A DNA stretch of 40,002 nucleotides from assembly GCA_016776725.1 (NCBI GenBank), contig JADHSV010000030.1, positions 1 through 40,002 on the forward strand, read 5' to 3'. Below, piece after piece: positions 1 to 7,626 of this stretch. Within the stretch, counting starts at the first letter, position 1. Every line of letters starts with the position of its first letter. The translations under genes were made by a program, and so were the position numbers. The stretch comes from Rhodospirillales bacterium. GTDB taxonomy: Bacteria > Pseudomonadota > Alphaproteobacteria > Rhodospirillales > Shumkoniaceae. The notes below the pieces were generated by a model. The model saw only the letters and a list, made by a program, of their open reading frames with translations. It searched no databases and had not been told where the DNA came from.

Positions 1-2
1 CG

Positions 3-248
3 TTTACCCGATATGGTTTCCGCATTCGATCTTTGGAAGAAATCACCGAAGAGTTGAAGGCGAGCGGGTTCGTCCGGGTGGAAACCAAATATTTTGATGA
101 AGGCACAAGTAAACTTGGAGACCTGGAGATACCGGTGGATTCTTTGATTGTTAAGGCGGTGACGGGCTCTAATGACCCTTTTTCTATGAAACCCTTTTCA
201 GCCACAGGCTGGTCTCAAAGGCGTCGGCAGCGAGGTCCAGACGCTTGA
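3..248 (+). CDS. C-terminal part of a methyltransferase-like protein (5' end outside window)
   Basis: An open frame runs in from the left edge and stops with TGA at 246-248. The visible part begins FTRYGFRIRSLEEI and has the strand-helix-strand pattern (LEEITEELKASGFVRVE, then a strand ending in IVKAV) typical of the last elements of a class I SAM-dependent methyltransferase of the Methyltransf_11/25 type. The SAM-binding motifs would lie upstream and cannot be seen, so the family is an inference. The last 25 or so residues, after IVKAVTG, read antisense through the end of the next gene, are Arg-rich and look unlike the rest. The ancestral stop may therefore have been lost and the frame extended into its neighbour. 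Confidence 0.55.
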   Translation, partial: FTRYGFRIRSLEEITEELKASGFVRVETKYFDEGTSKLGDLEIPVDSLIVKAVTGSNDPFSMKPFSATGWSQRRRQRGPDA

Positions 249-1044
249 TCACCGTTCCGCTCAGGGCATCTTCCATGCGGCTCGCCACGTAATGGCTCGA
301 CCATAGAACCTTGTAAGCACCGCCTTGTAACAGCGGGCCGACGCCTTGCTGTTCGTTGTAGGAGCGCCAGGCCCATTCTTCCGGGTAGTCGTCGGGCAGG
401 AAAATATCGTGGATGTGCACGTAGACGCCGTCCGGCAATCCCGGCAGGATGGCGTTGAACAGGAAGTCCACATCGCTTCCGGGCATCAGGATATGACTGG
501 AATCGATGCTGAGGATGTCACCTGCGGCCAGTCCGGAGAACGGGCCGGTTCCGGCGTCCTGAACCGTAGTTTGGTGGATATGGATGCCGAACTCGGCGAT
601 ATCGGCGCGCGGCGCGGGGTCGATGGCCGTAATCGCGGTCTGCAACCCGCCGTCGCGAACGGCACGGGCCAAAAACCGGGTGGAATGCCCCGATCCGACT
701 TCGACAATGCGTGCGGGTTTCACCCGGCGCACCATGGTGTAAGCGGCCGCCGCGTCCAGCCGGGGAAACCAGCCTTGCCGCCAGCGCGGCTGGGGCGGTG
801 GCTCCGCGCCGATGGCTTCCAGATCGGCCGCAAACCCGTCAATGGCCTCGATATGGCGGGTGAATTCGTTTTCGCACGCCTGAAATTGCCGCCCGATTGT
901 CTCATAACCGGGGCGTTGGCCGGTGGTCGGAACCTGGGCCGCATAACGATAGGGGATGAAAAAGCCGCGTGGAGCGAAACCCAGTACTGTCGAAAGCCCC
1001 ATTAGCAACCGCTTGCGCGCGGCCCGCATATTCATTTGTGCCAT
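184..1044 (-). CDS. class I SAM-dependent methyltransferase (Methyltransf_24-like)
   Basis: This is a 286-residue protein. Motif I for SAM binding is IVEVGSGHSTRF (about residues 113-124). An acidic strand end follows in TAIDPAPR (139-146), then the DILSIDSSH segment (176-184) and VYVHIHDIFLPDDY (207-220). This pattern is characteristic of Methyltransf_24, a family of small-molecule or sugar methyltransferases often found near surface-polysaccharide genes. The first 35 residues are basic and hydrophobic and could be a membrane-associated lead, with no clear cleavage site. A purine-rich GGGGAAAG sits just before the ATG. The gene is divergent from the alkD-like gene and its 3' end overlaps the upstream convergent frame by 65 bp. 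The substrate is unknown. Confidence 0.8.
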   Translation of the reverse strand: MAQMNMRAARKRLLMGLSTVLGFAPRGFFIPYRYAAQVPTTGQRPGYETIGRQFQACENEFTRHIEAIDGFAADLEAIGAEPPPQPRWRQGWFPRLDAAAAYTMVRRVKPARIVEVGSGHSTRFLARAVRDGGLQTAITAIDPAPRADIAEFGIHIHQTTVQDAGTGPFSGLAAGDILSIDSSHILMPGSDVDFLFNAILPGLPDGVYVHIHDIFLPDDYPEEWAWRSYNEQQGVGPLLQGGAYKVLWSSHYVASRMEDALSGTVIKRLDLAADAFETSLWLKRVS

Positions 1045-1064
1045 TCTTTCCCCTGCCCGTTATG

Positions 1065-1086
1065 CGCCATGGATGGTAGCATGGCG
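1065..1086. repeat. 7-bp inverted repeat between divergent genes
   Basis: CGCCATG at 1065-1071 and CATGGCG at 1080-1086 are perfect inverted copies with 8 bases between them. They sit in the 62-bp gap between the divergent methyltransferase and alkD-like genes. The position would suit an operator or a small hairpin in the alkD leader, but chance cannot be excluded at this length. Confidence 0.3.
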
Positions 1087-1106
1087 ATCAAATACGGGGA
1101 AAGCCG

Positions 1107-1784
1107 ATGAACGCAACCGATATCGTCGCGCGCTTGCAGGAATTGTCACGGCCCGACCAGTTGGAAGGCATGGCGCGCTACGGCATCAACACGCAAAACG
1201 CACTTGCCGTGCGCATTCCCGAACTTCGCAAAATCGCCAGGGAAAACGGACGCGACCACGATGTCGCGCTGGAACTGTGGGCCACGGGCATTCACGAAGC
1301 GCGCATTCTGGCCGCCATGATCGACGAGCCACATAAGGTGACCAACGCACAGTTAGAAGAATGGGTCGCGGATTTCAATTCCTGGGATTTGTGCGATCAG
1401 GTTTGCAGCAACCTTTTCGACAAAACCGGGTTTGCCTGGGACAAGGCCCGCCAATGGAGCGGACGCGACGAGCAATTCGTCAAACGCGCAGGCTTCACGC
1501 TGATGGCCTGCCTTGCGGTCCACGACAAACAAGCGGGCGACGATGCTTTTCTGGAAATGCTGCCCATCATCGAAAACCAATGCACCGATGGGCGGAACTA
1601 CGTCAAAAAAGCGGTAAACTGGGCCTTGCGCGGCATCGGCAAGCGAAACCGAAACCTTAACGGTGCGGCCCAAACCCTCGCCCAAACCCTTTGTGAAAAG
1701 GACGATAAGGCCGCCCGTTGGATCGGCCGGGACGCGCTCAAAGAGTTATCGAACGAAAAAACTCTTTCCCGCCTTAAAGGATAA
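1107..1784 (+). CDS. DNA alkylation repair protein, AlkD-like HEAT-repeat glycosylase
   Basis: The 225-residue, all-helical protein matches the AlkD family (Pfam DNA_alkylation) in length and motifs: RIPELRKIAR near the N-terminus, FNSWDLCDQVC in the middle (about 89-99), FVKRAGFTLMAC (about 129-140) and YVKKAVNWALRGIGKRN (about 164-180). Members excise positively charged alkylated bases such as 3- and 7-alkylpurines by wrapping DNA in tandem HEAT-like repeats. The Trp-Asp of NSWDLCD and the later Trp-Ala-Leu-Arg correspond to conserved DNA-contact and base-excision positions of the family. The start has a good GGGGAAAG ribosome site 4 bases upstream. It appears monocistronic, and the next gene begins about 45 bp later. 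Confidence 0.85.
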   Translation: MNATDIVARLQELSRPDQLEGMARYGINTQNALAVRIPELRKIARENGRDHDVALELWATGIHEARILAAMIDEPHKVTNAQLEEWVADFNSWDLCDQVCSNLFDKTGFAWDKARQWSGRDEQFVKRAGFTLMACLAVHDKQAGDDAFLEMLPIIENQCTDGRNYVKKAVNWALRGIGKRNRNLNGAAQTLAQTLCEKDDKAARWIGRDALKELSNEKTLSRLKG

Positions 1785-1829
1785 AACGACAATGACGGTA
1801 ATGAAGAACTGAGGAATATGGGAGCAACG

Positions 1830-3341
1830 ATGCGGATTTCGCGCCGGTTTACGATTATTGCCGCCGCCGCTTTGATGGCGAGCACGGCGGCTATGGCCCA
1901 ACCGTTCGAGGCTGCGATCGACAAGGCGGGCGATGGTCTGGCCGCCGCAATGGCCCGCCAGGGATGGGGAGAGGAAACCGCCGTCGGCGTCGCGCGGTTC
2001 ATGGGCAGCGCCGGCGTTACCTGCGAACCCATGTCGTCGATCCTGACCGAAGGCCTTCGGCGCGCCCTTATCCGCCACACCGAAAGGATGGCGGTGAAAG
2101 CCAAGATCGTCGAGGAACTGGACCCGCGCGTGGTTCGCGCCGTGGTCTCCGGTCAATGGTATCGAGGCGCCGAGGGGACGGCGCGGCTGACCCTCAAACT
2201 GGGCGACGTCACCGACATGAAATTCGCCGACAAGGCCATGGAAGAGGTGCGCTTCGACACCTCTTCTTTGCCGCCTGATGCCCGGCGCTGCGTTTTGGAA
2301 CTGGAACCCATCGAACGCGAGGTCATCGCCGACCGCGCCATTATCGCCCGCGAAACCCCGTCGCCCGTCGGCAAGAAGATCGACCAGTTAGAGGCGGGCG
2401 AAGCTATGTGGGTATCGGCTAAAATCCTTTCGGAAGGGGCCGAGGACTGGTTCGTCGTGCGTCTGGCCGATGACGACAACATGCCGGTGGGCATGCGCGA
2501 ACGGCGCGCCTTCGTTTACGGCGTCACCCTGCCCGAAGACGTTCTCAAGCGGTTTCGCGTCACCGAGGCCGAGGCCGTTTTAAGCAACGACAGAACGGTC
2601 AAGGTGCGCGCCGAACCCACGGTAAGATCGCAAGAACTGGGCCGTCTTTCGGCGGGAAGCGTGGTCAACGCCACCGGCCGCGTTGTTGATCGCGATTGGT
2701 ATCGCATCGACTGGCGTGGCGATGACGCCTATGTCTACGCACCGTTGATGAAATCCGTGGATGCTGCCGAAGCCGTGGAATGGTCGGCCTTACGCGAATC
2801 CGAAAGGCGTGCCGACGTGCAGGCCTTTATTGACCAATGGCCGCGTGGGGATTTCATCGAGCTTGCCAGACAGCGCCTTGCCGATCTGGGTCCGCCACCG
2901 CTGAAAGTCACCGTATGGACGGAAAGCAAGACTTACAGGTCCGGCCAAACCATCAAGGTGTTTCTCAAGGGCAACAAGGACTTCTTCGCCCGCGTGGTTT
3001 ATCGCGATGTGAGCGGCAATCTGGTTCAGCTCTTGCCCAACGCGTATCGCAAAACCAACCAGTTCGCCGGGGGAACGACCCACGCCATTCCCAGCGACAC
3101 GGATCGCTTCGATTTGGAGGTGGGCAAACCGTTCGGCAAGGAATCAATCATGGTTTTCGCCAGCACAACGCCGGTGGGTGAAATCGGCGGCGAGGATATC
3201 GGCGGCGGCCTGAACCTGCTGCGCAGCAACCTTGCCGACATCCGGCGAACGACCCGTGGCGTCAATGTTCAGCCACGACGCCCCGGCGACGCCAAACAGG
3301 AATTTTTCGAGGCGACGGCGCACGTAACGACGCGGCGCTGA
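1830..3341 (+). CDS. secreted protein with SH3-like repeats and a DUF4384 C-terminal domain
   Basis: I place the start at ATG 1830 because GGGAG lies 5 bases upstream and the protein then opens with a textbook signal peptide (MRISRRF, hydrophobic core, cut after AMA). An ATG at 1818 is also possible. After a helical region come two bacterial SH3-like segments. One, about residues 180-235, contains KIDQLEAGEAMWVSAK. The other, about 250-315, contains VKVRAEPTVRSQELGRLSAG and ends in a strand with AYVYAPL. The last 150 residues, from LKVTVWTESKTYRSGQ, match DUF4384, a beta-rich domain common in envelope proteins and often attached to kinases or caspase-like proteins. The mature protein is probably periplasmic and adhesive or scaffolding. 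The exact role is unknown. Confidence 0.75.
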   Translation: MRISRRFTIIAAAALMASTAAMAQPFEAAIDKAGDGLAAAMARQGWGEETAVGVARFMGSAGVTCEPMSSILTEGLRRALIRHTERMAVKAKIVEELDPRVVRAVVSGQWYRGAEGTARLTLKLGDVTDMKFADKAMEEVRFDTSSLPPDARRCVLELEPIEREVIADRAIIARETPSPVGKKIDQLEAGEAMWVSAKILSEGAEDWFVVRLADDDNMPVGMRERRAFVYGVTLPEDVLKRFRVTEAEAVLSNDRTVKVRAEPTVRSQELGRLSAGSVVNATGRVVDRDWYRIDWRGDDAYVYAPLMKSVDAAEAVEWSALRESERRADVQAFIDQWPRGDFIELARQRLADLGPPPLKVTVWTESKTYRSGQTIKVFLKGNKDFFARVVYRDVSGNLVQLLPNAYRKTNQFAGGTTHAIPSDTDRFDLEVGKPFGKESIMVFASTTPVGEIGGEDIGGGLNLLRSNLADIRRTTRGVNVQPRRPGDAKQEFFEATAHVTTRR

Positions 3342-3348
3342 CAACTAT

Positions 3349-3723
3349 TTATTCGGCGCGTTCGACCGTAACCGACGCTCCGCCGCTGACGGCGCGAAGC
3401 TGCTTTACGTCGTCCAGCGCGCGGCCCCACAGATTGCACGGCGAGGCGAGCCTGATTTCGTCACCCTGCGAGATGGGTGTCGGGCCGTAGCCGATGGCGA
3501 TGGCGTCACCATCCGTCCAGAACGCCAGTTCTCCGGCCTCGACAACGGCGCGCGCGTCGGCTTCACGGTCCGGGGCGACGGGCGTCGAAAAATAGACCTC
3601 ATCTCCCCAGGTCATGGCCGTTGCGCCGAAGGGCGCGGCCTCATAGATGGCGTCTGCCGTTGGTGTGTCGAACAATTCGGCGTTAATCACCACCGAACCG
3701 ATGGTCATCTTGATTTTTCGCAA
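3349..3723 (-). CDS. cyclophilin-fold protein (Cyclophil_like, COG2164 type)
   Basis: This short beta-rich protein of 124 residues contains FGATAMTWGDEVYFSTPV and IGYGPTPISQGDEIRLASP. The pattern is that of the cyclophilin-like family whose structural example is Thermotoga TM1367. No peptidyl-prolyl isomerase active site can be claimed, since the family is mostly uncharacterised. The start is probably TTG at 3723: a GGGGGA ribosome site lies about 7 bases upstream, whereas the internal ATG at residue 6 (MTIGS) has only a weak one. It is divergent from the thiamine-diphosphate enzyme genes and convergent, with a 7-bp gap, with the SH3/DUF4384 gene. Confidence 0.65.
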   Translation of the reverse strand: MRKIKMTIGSVVINAELFDTPTADAIYEAAPFGATAMTWGDEVYFSTPVAPDREADARAVVEAGELAFWTDGDAIAIGYGPTPISQGDEIRLASPCNLWGRALDDVKQLRAVSGGASVTVERAE

Positions 3724-3763
3724 ATTCAGTTCCCCCGTTGCAACATTCGCTTGTGCATTTCGG

Positions 3764-3769
3764 TATAAG
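3764..3769 (+). promoter_or_regulatory. possible -10 element (TATAAG) for the decarboxylase pair
   Basis: TATAAG lies upstream of the two-subunit enzyme genes. A transcript from it would begin near 3776. That would leave the ATG at 3779 almost leaderless and favour the ATG at 3815. The best -35 (TTGCAA at 3738) is 20 bases away, so the promoter is weak on paper. Confidence 0.3.
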
Positions 3770-3814
3770 CTGAAATGAATGAATTATCCAGGAAAGCGGC
3801 AACGGAAATTGGCA

Positions 3815-4330
3815 ATGAACAACACCACATGGCCCGATGATATCTTCCGGGCATTGATGGATTTGGACGTCATTCAGGTCGGCTACGTTCCCGACGCTGG
3901 ACATACGAAACTGATCCAGACCTGTATTGCGGATAATCGTGTGCGGGCGATTCCGCTAACCAGCGAGGAAGAAGGCATCGGCCTTTTGGCCGGGGCCTGG
4001 CTGGGCGGCCAGCGCGGTGCGCTTTTGATGCAGGGAAGCGGCATCGGCAATATTGTCAACATGCTGTGCATGGCGCGGGCCTGCCGTCTGCCATTGCTGA
4101 TGGTCGCCACCATGCGCGGGCAATGGGGCGAGATGAACCCGTGGCAGGTTCCCATGGGCCAAACCGCCGAGGAAACCCTGAAATTACAGGACGTGACCGT
4201 GTACTCCGTCGACCGGCCCGAAGATGTGGGCGAAGCGGTGATCGCCGCCGGACGCATCGCCTTTAACGGCCCGGCCATGGCGGCCGTTCTCATCTCGCAA
4301 CGCATTATCGGCTCCAAGGATTTCAAGTAA
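3815..4330 (+). CDS. thiamine diphosphate enzyme, PYR-domain subunit (sulfopyruvate/phosphonopyruvate decarboxylase alpha-like)
   Basis: The protein of about 171 residues is the N-terminal, pyrimidine-binding half of a thiamine diphosphate decarboxylase. It contains VGYVPDAGHTKLI, the Glu-containing LTSEEEGIGLLAGAWLGG that activates the cofactor, LMQGSGIGN and MRGQWGEMNPWQVPMG. Split alpha/beta decarboxylases of this size include ComD/ComE (sulfopyruvate to sulfoacetaldehyde) and the halves of phosphonopyruvate decarboxylase. The sequence does not tell which substrate is used. ATG 3815 is chosen over ATG 3779 because homologous proteins begin close to WPDDIFRAL and the likely -10 box leaves no leader for 3779. 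Its stop overlaps the next start (TAATG), so the two subunits should be translationally coupled. Confidence 0.75.
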   Translation: MNNTTWPDDIFRALMDLDVIQVGYVPDAGHTKLIQTCIADNRVRAIPLTSEEEGIGLLAGAWLGGQRGALLMQGSGIGNIVNMLCMARACRLPLLMVATMRGQWGEMNPWQVPMGQTAEETLKLQDVTVYSVDRPEDVGEAVIAAGRIAFNGPAMAAVLISQRIIGSKDFK

Positions 4331-4929
4331 TGACCCATCCGAAACAACCGGTGCTTGATCGCCGCCATGTGGTGGAAAATCTGCTTGCCGATCGCGGCGA
4401 ACTTCTGGTGGTGGCGGGCCTTGGCGCATCGGCCTGGGACATAACGGCTGCCGGCGACTATGCGCTGAACTTTCCCTTGTGGGGCGGCATGGGTTCAGCG
4501 GCGACAATAGGTCTGGGGTTGGCGTTAGCGCAACCCGAACGCCGCGTTCTGGTCATCACGGGCGACGGCGAGATGCTCATGGGGCTGGGAAGCTTTGCGA
4601 CCATCGCCGTGCAGGCACCCAAAAATCTGGCCGTCGTCGTGCTGGACAACGAGCGCTACGGCGAAACCGGCATGCAGGAAACCCATACCGCGTTCGGGAC
4701 CGATCTTGCGGGAATGGCGGCGGCGGCCGGGATCGCGGCAACCGCAACCATCCGCAATGAAGCCGAATTGCAAGATGCCGTGGCCGTCATCCGCCACGCC
4801 GAAGGCCCCATCATGCACGTTATCAAGGTCAAGGCCGATACCCTGCCCAAGGCCGTTCCGCCCAAGGACGGGGCTTATCTGCGCGACCGTTTCCGAATGG
4901 CTTTGCTTGGCGACGCCGCCGCCGTTTAG
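4330..4929 (+). CDS. thiamine diphosphate enzyme, PP-domain subunit (sulfopyruvate/phosphonopyruvate decarboxylase beta-like)
   Basis: The 199-residue C-terminal half of the same enzyme carries the thiamine diphosphate/Mg signature: GDGEMLMGLGSFATI opens the motif and VVLDNERYGETG closes it at the normal distance. WGGMGSAATIGLGLALA (about 56-72) is the usual preceding loop. It pairs with the upstream PYR subunit to form an alpha/beta active site. Neighbouring genes do not include phosphoenolpyruvate mutase, sulfolactate dehydrogenase or sulfoacetaldehyde acetyltransferase, so the pathway cannot be read from context. Its TAG stop overlaps the TAA stop of the convergent phosphodiesterase gene, leaving no room for a terminator. 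Confidence 0.78.
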   Translation: MTHPKQPVLDRRHVVENLLADRGELLVVAGLGASAWDITAAGDYALNFPLWGGMGSAATIGLGLALAQPERRVLVITGDGEMLMGLGSFATIAVQAPKNLAVVVLDNERYGETGMQETHTAFGTDLAGMAAAAGIAATATIRNEAELQDAVAVIRHAEGPIMHVIKVKADTLPKAVPPKDGAYLRDRFRMALLGDAAAV

Positions 4930-5747
4930 TCGACCAATGAACCATCGGCGGCAAAGAACGGGTGCGGGCCGTCAAAGGTGCCGATGAAGCTCAGGTGTGT
5001 GACCACGTTGCCATCGTCCCCATAGCGCAAGAGGCGTACCGCCGGTGGATCCATGGTGAAAGTCGATGGCCCGTCCGGCTCCATATCCAGGGTCACCGCA
5101 TGGGCCGAGTTGGGCGCGATGCTGAGCGCGATGCCATTGATGCATGTTTCCGACGCCCGGTGAACGTGGCCACAGGCAACGTGGCGGACCTGCGCATGAC
5201 GGTCCAGAATTTCAAACAGGTCCTGAGCGTTTAACAGGTTTTGTACATCCATATGACCAATGCCGGTTATAAAAGGCGGATGGTGCATGAATAGCAGGGT
5301 CGGTTTGCGCGGTTCGTCCTGCAAACACCTATCGAGCCACGTCAGGCGATCCCGGGACAAAAACCCGTGAGGTTGACCGGCGACAGAGGTGTCCAGCCCG
5401 ACCAGCCTGAGCGGATAACCTTCGACGGCGTACTGCACGAAGTCGGCGCAATCGGCCAGATAATCATGATCGGCGAAAGCCTTAATAAAATTCTCGCGCT
5501 GGTCATGGTTCCCCGGCACGACGTACCACGGCATCGCCAATCCGTCCAAGATGGGCCGGATGGCCGCGAATTCCTCAACTCGTCCCCGGTCGGTCAGATC
5601 ACCTGAAACAATGACGGCATCAATGGACGGCGTGAACGCATTGATGTGTTGAATTGCGGAATCGAGTAGTGCCGCCGTGTCAACGCGCCCGTATGCAAGC
5701 TGGCGGTTCGCCTTGACATGGGGATCGGTAATTTGCGCAAGCAACAT
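4926..5747 (-). CDS. GpdQ-like binuclear metallophosphodiesterase (class III phosphodiesterase family)
   Basis: The 273-residue calcineurin-like phosphoesterase has all metal ligands at nearly the positions known for Enterobacter GpdQ: Asp8 and His10 (ITDPH), Asp50 (VSGDLTD), Asn80-His81 (PGNHD), His156 (FMHHPP), and His194/His196 (ACGHVHR). GpdQ hydrolyses glycerophosphodiesters and other phosphodiesters. The related CpdA/Icc enzymes hydrolyse cyclic AMP, so the cyclic nucleotide alternative must be kept open. It is the last gene of the transporter operon, 2 bp after the ATPase stop, and this is why a role in degrading an imported phosphodiester is more likely than cyclic AMP signalling. There is no signal peptide, so it acts in the cytoplasm. 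Confidence 0.82.
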   Translation of the reverse strand: MLLAQITDPHVKANRQLAYGRVDTAALLDSAIQHINAFTPSIDAVIVSGDLTDRGRVEEFAAIRPILDGLAMPWYVVPGNHDQRENFIKAFADHDYLADCADFVQYAVEGYPLRLVGLDTSVAGQPHGFLSRDRLTWLDRCLQDEPRKPTLLFMHHPPFITGIGHMDVQNLLNAQDLFEILDRHAQVRHVACGHVHRASETCINGIALSIAPNSAHAVTLDMEPDGPSTFTMDPPAVRLLRYGDDGNVVTHLSFIGTFDGPHPFFAADGSLVD

Positions 5748-5749
5748 CG

Positions 5750-6772
5750 TCAGGCCCCTGAACTATTCACTTCAAGGGTTATAAAACCGTCCGGTCGAAT
5801 ACGCACCGGAATATCGGCACCAACCTCAAATACATCGCGAAGCGGGCTTTCCAAGACCACCGGCGATTTGCCGCCGCCATCAAGGATCAGGCGAGTGCGG
5901 TCACCAAGGAAGAAGGCGCTCATAACCCGACCGGTGAAGTGGGCGTCTTCGGCGGAAACGATATCCGCGTCTTCGGGGCGAAACAGGACTTCCGGCCCCG
6001 GCGGCACACTCCCGCCGGTAAATGATGATGCCGGCAATCGATTGATGGTGCCGACGAAGTTAGCGACAAATTCATTTTCCGGGTGGTAATAGATTTCGCG
6101 CGGCGATCCAATCTGGGCGATCCGACCCTGGCTCATCACAACAATGCGATCCCCCAGAGCCATCGCCTCGGACTGGTCGTGCGTAACATAGATGGACGTA
6201 ATGCCAAGGCTACGCAAAAGGGTATCGATTTCAACCCGCAATCGGTCACGCAAAAGTGCGTCAAGCGCCGTCAGCGGTTCGTCAAGCAGAAGCACGCGCG
6301 GGCGCACGGCAATGGCGCGAGCCAGCGCGACGCGCTGTCGTTGACCACCCGAAAGCTGATCGACGCGCCGATGGGCGAGATCATTGATGTGCATCATCTG
6401 CAACATTTCATCGACCCGGGCGTCAATTTCGGGTTTTGCCGCTTTGCGCACCCGCAAGCCATAGGCCACATTCTGCGCCACCGTCATGTTGGGAAACAGG
6501 GCGTAGGACTGAAAGACCATGCCGACGTTGCGTTTTTCGATCAGTCGGTAGGTCACATCGTCGTCATTGAAGCGCACCTGCCCGCCCGGGTCGGGCATTT
6601 CCAGACCGGCGATAATCCGCAACAAGGTTGTCTTACCGCAGCCCGATGGTCCCAAAAGCACCACCGTTTCGCCACCGCTCACCTCCAGATCCAAGGCTTC
6701 CAGCGCACGGGTTCCGTCACCAAAGGTTTTGGCGCAGGCCGTCAGGGTCACCGCCGTCGTTTCGTGGTTCAT
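5750..6772 (-). CDS. ABC transporter ATP-binding protein (PotA/FbpC/UgpC-type)
   Basis: The 340-residue ATPase has Walker A GPSGCGKT (41-48), Q-loop Gln87, signature LSGGQRQR (139-146), Walker B LLLDEP (Asp163-Glu164) and D-loop ALD, followed by a His-switch in YVTHDQ. The C-terminal 100 residues (from about FVGTINRLPA) form the TOBE_2-type domain of importers for polyamines, iron, phosphonates and glycerol-3-phosphate. Its ATG overlaps the stop of the preceding permease by 4 bp, and the phosphodiesterase starts 2 bp after its own stop. It powers the importer built from the two permeases and the binding protein of the same operon. Confidence 0.92.
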   Translation of the reverse strand: MNHETTAVTLTACAKTFGDGTRALEALDLEVSGGETVVLLGPSGCGKTTLLRIIAGLEMPDPGGQVRFNDDDVTYRLIEKRNVGMVFQSYALFPNMTVAQNVAYGLRVRKAAKPEIDARVDEMLQMMHINDLAHRRVDQLSGGQRQRVALARAIAVRPRVLLLDEPLTALDALLRDRLRVEIDTLLRSLGITSIYVTHDQSEAMALGDRIVVMSQGRIAQIGSPREIYYHPENEFVANFVGTINRLPASSFTGGSVPPGPEVLFRPEDADIVSAEDAHFTGRVMSAFFLGDRTRLILDGGGKSPVVLESPLRDVFEVGADIPVRIRPDGFITLEVNSSGA

Positions 6773-7617
6773 GTTTCGGTTCTCCTCAAGGCGGGCTGCT
6801 CCAGGTCGGGCAGCGGCTCTTCCTTGGTTTTCTTGATCTGACGGTTCTCGCGCGACAGCAACTGCATGGCGACCAGAAGCGGTACGATCATCACGAAAAA
6901 CACCAGGGTGTAGGCGCTGGCAATCTCGAGGCGCATGGACGCATAGCTATCGGCAAGGCCGACGGGCAATGTTTTTGTCACCGGCGTATGCAGCATCCAG
7001 GTCAGGTTAAATTCGCCGACGGACAGGGTCAGCACCATCAGCGATCCGGCCAGGATACCCGGTTTGACGTTTGGCAAAACGACCGTGTAAAAGCGCTGCC
7101 AGAATGAGGCTCCGAGACTGGCCGCACCTTCTTCCAACTCGCGAAAATTCGTACTGGAAAGGACCGCCAGCACCGAGCGAACCATGAACGGCAGGGTGTA
7201 AAGCACATGGCCGACCAGGATAAATGCCCAGCTTGAGCGGAAGTCGCGAAAGCCGCCGTACATGATAATCAGCGCCAAAGCGATGGCCAGGCCGGGCACC
7301 GCGACCGGCAGAACGATGATCTCTTCAATGAAACGCGCGGTCCGCCCTCCCTGCCGGGCCAGCACATAGGCCGCCGGAACGCCGATCACCAGATTAACGC
7401 AAAGGCAAACCACGGCGATCAACAACGACAGGAAGATGGTGTCAGCGTACAGGCCCCAAACCTCGCCGATCCAGCGCAAGGTCAAACCGCTTTTCAGGCC
7501 GAAGAAAAAATTTTCCGTCACTCCGGCCAATGCCGACATGATCACCGGCACGATCAAGAAAGCGCAGACCAGAAGGGTGAAAATAAGCTGCACATTGAAA
7601 AGCCAACGACGTTTCAT
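6769..7617 (-). CDS. ABC importer inner-membrane permease (second subunit)
   Basis: This 282-residue permease (BPD_transp_1) starts MKRRWLFNVQLIF and has about six membrane segments. The conserved EAA loop that docks onto the ATPase reads EEGAASLGASFWQRF, followed by LPNVKPGILAGS. The proline-glycine pattern VIGVPAAYVLARQGG fits the PotC/PhnV/UgpE-like second permease of such importers. It begins 9 bp after the stop of the first permease and overlaps the ATPase gene by 4 bp, so co-translation is expected. The substrate cannot be inferred from the permease itself. Confidence 0.9.
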   Translation of the reverse strand: MKRRWLFNVQLIFTLLVCAFLIVPVIMSALAGVTENFFFGLKSGLTLRWIGEVWGLYADTIFLSLLIAVVCLCVNLVIGVPAAYVLARQGGRTARFIEEIIVLPVAVPGLAIALALIIMYGGFRDFRSSWAFILVGHVLYTLPFMVRSVLAVLSSTNFRELEEGAASLGASFWQRFYTVVLPNVKPGILAGSLMVLTLSVGEFNLTWMLHTPVTKTLPVGLADSYASMRLEIASAYTLVFFVMIVPLLVAMQLLSRENRQIKKTKEEPLPDLEQPALRRTET

Positions 7618-7626
7618 CGCGATCTC

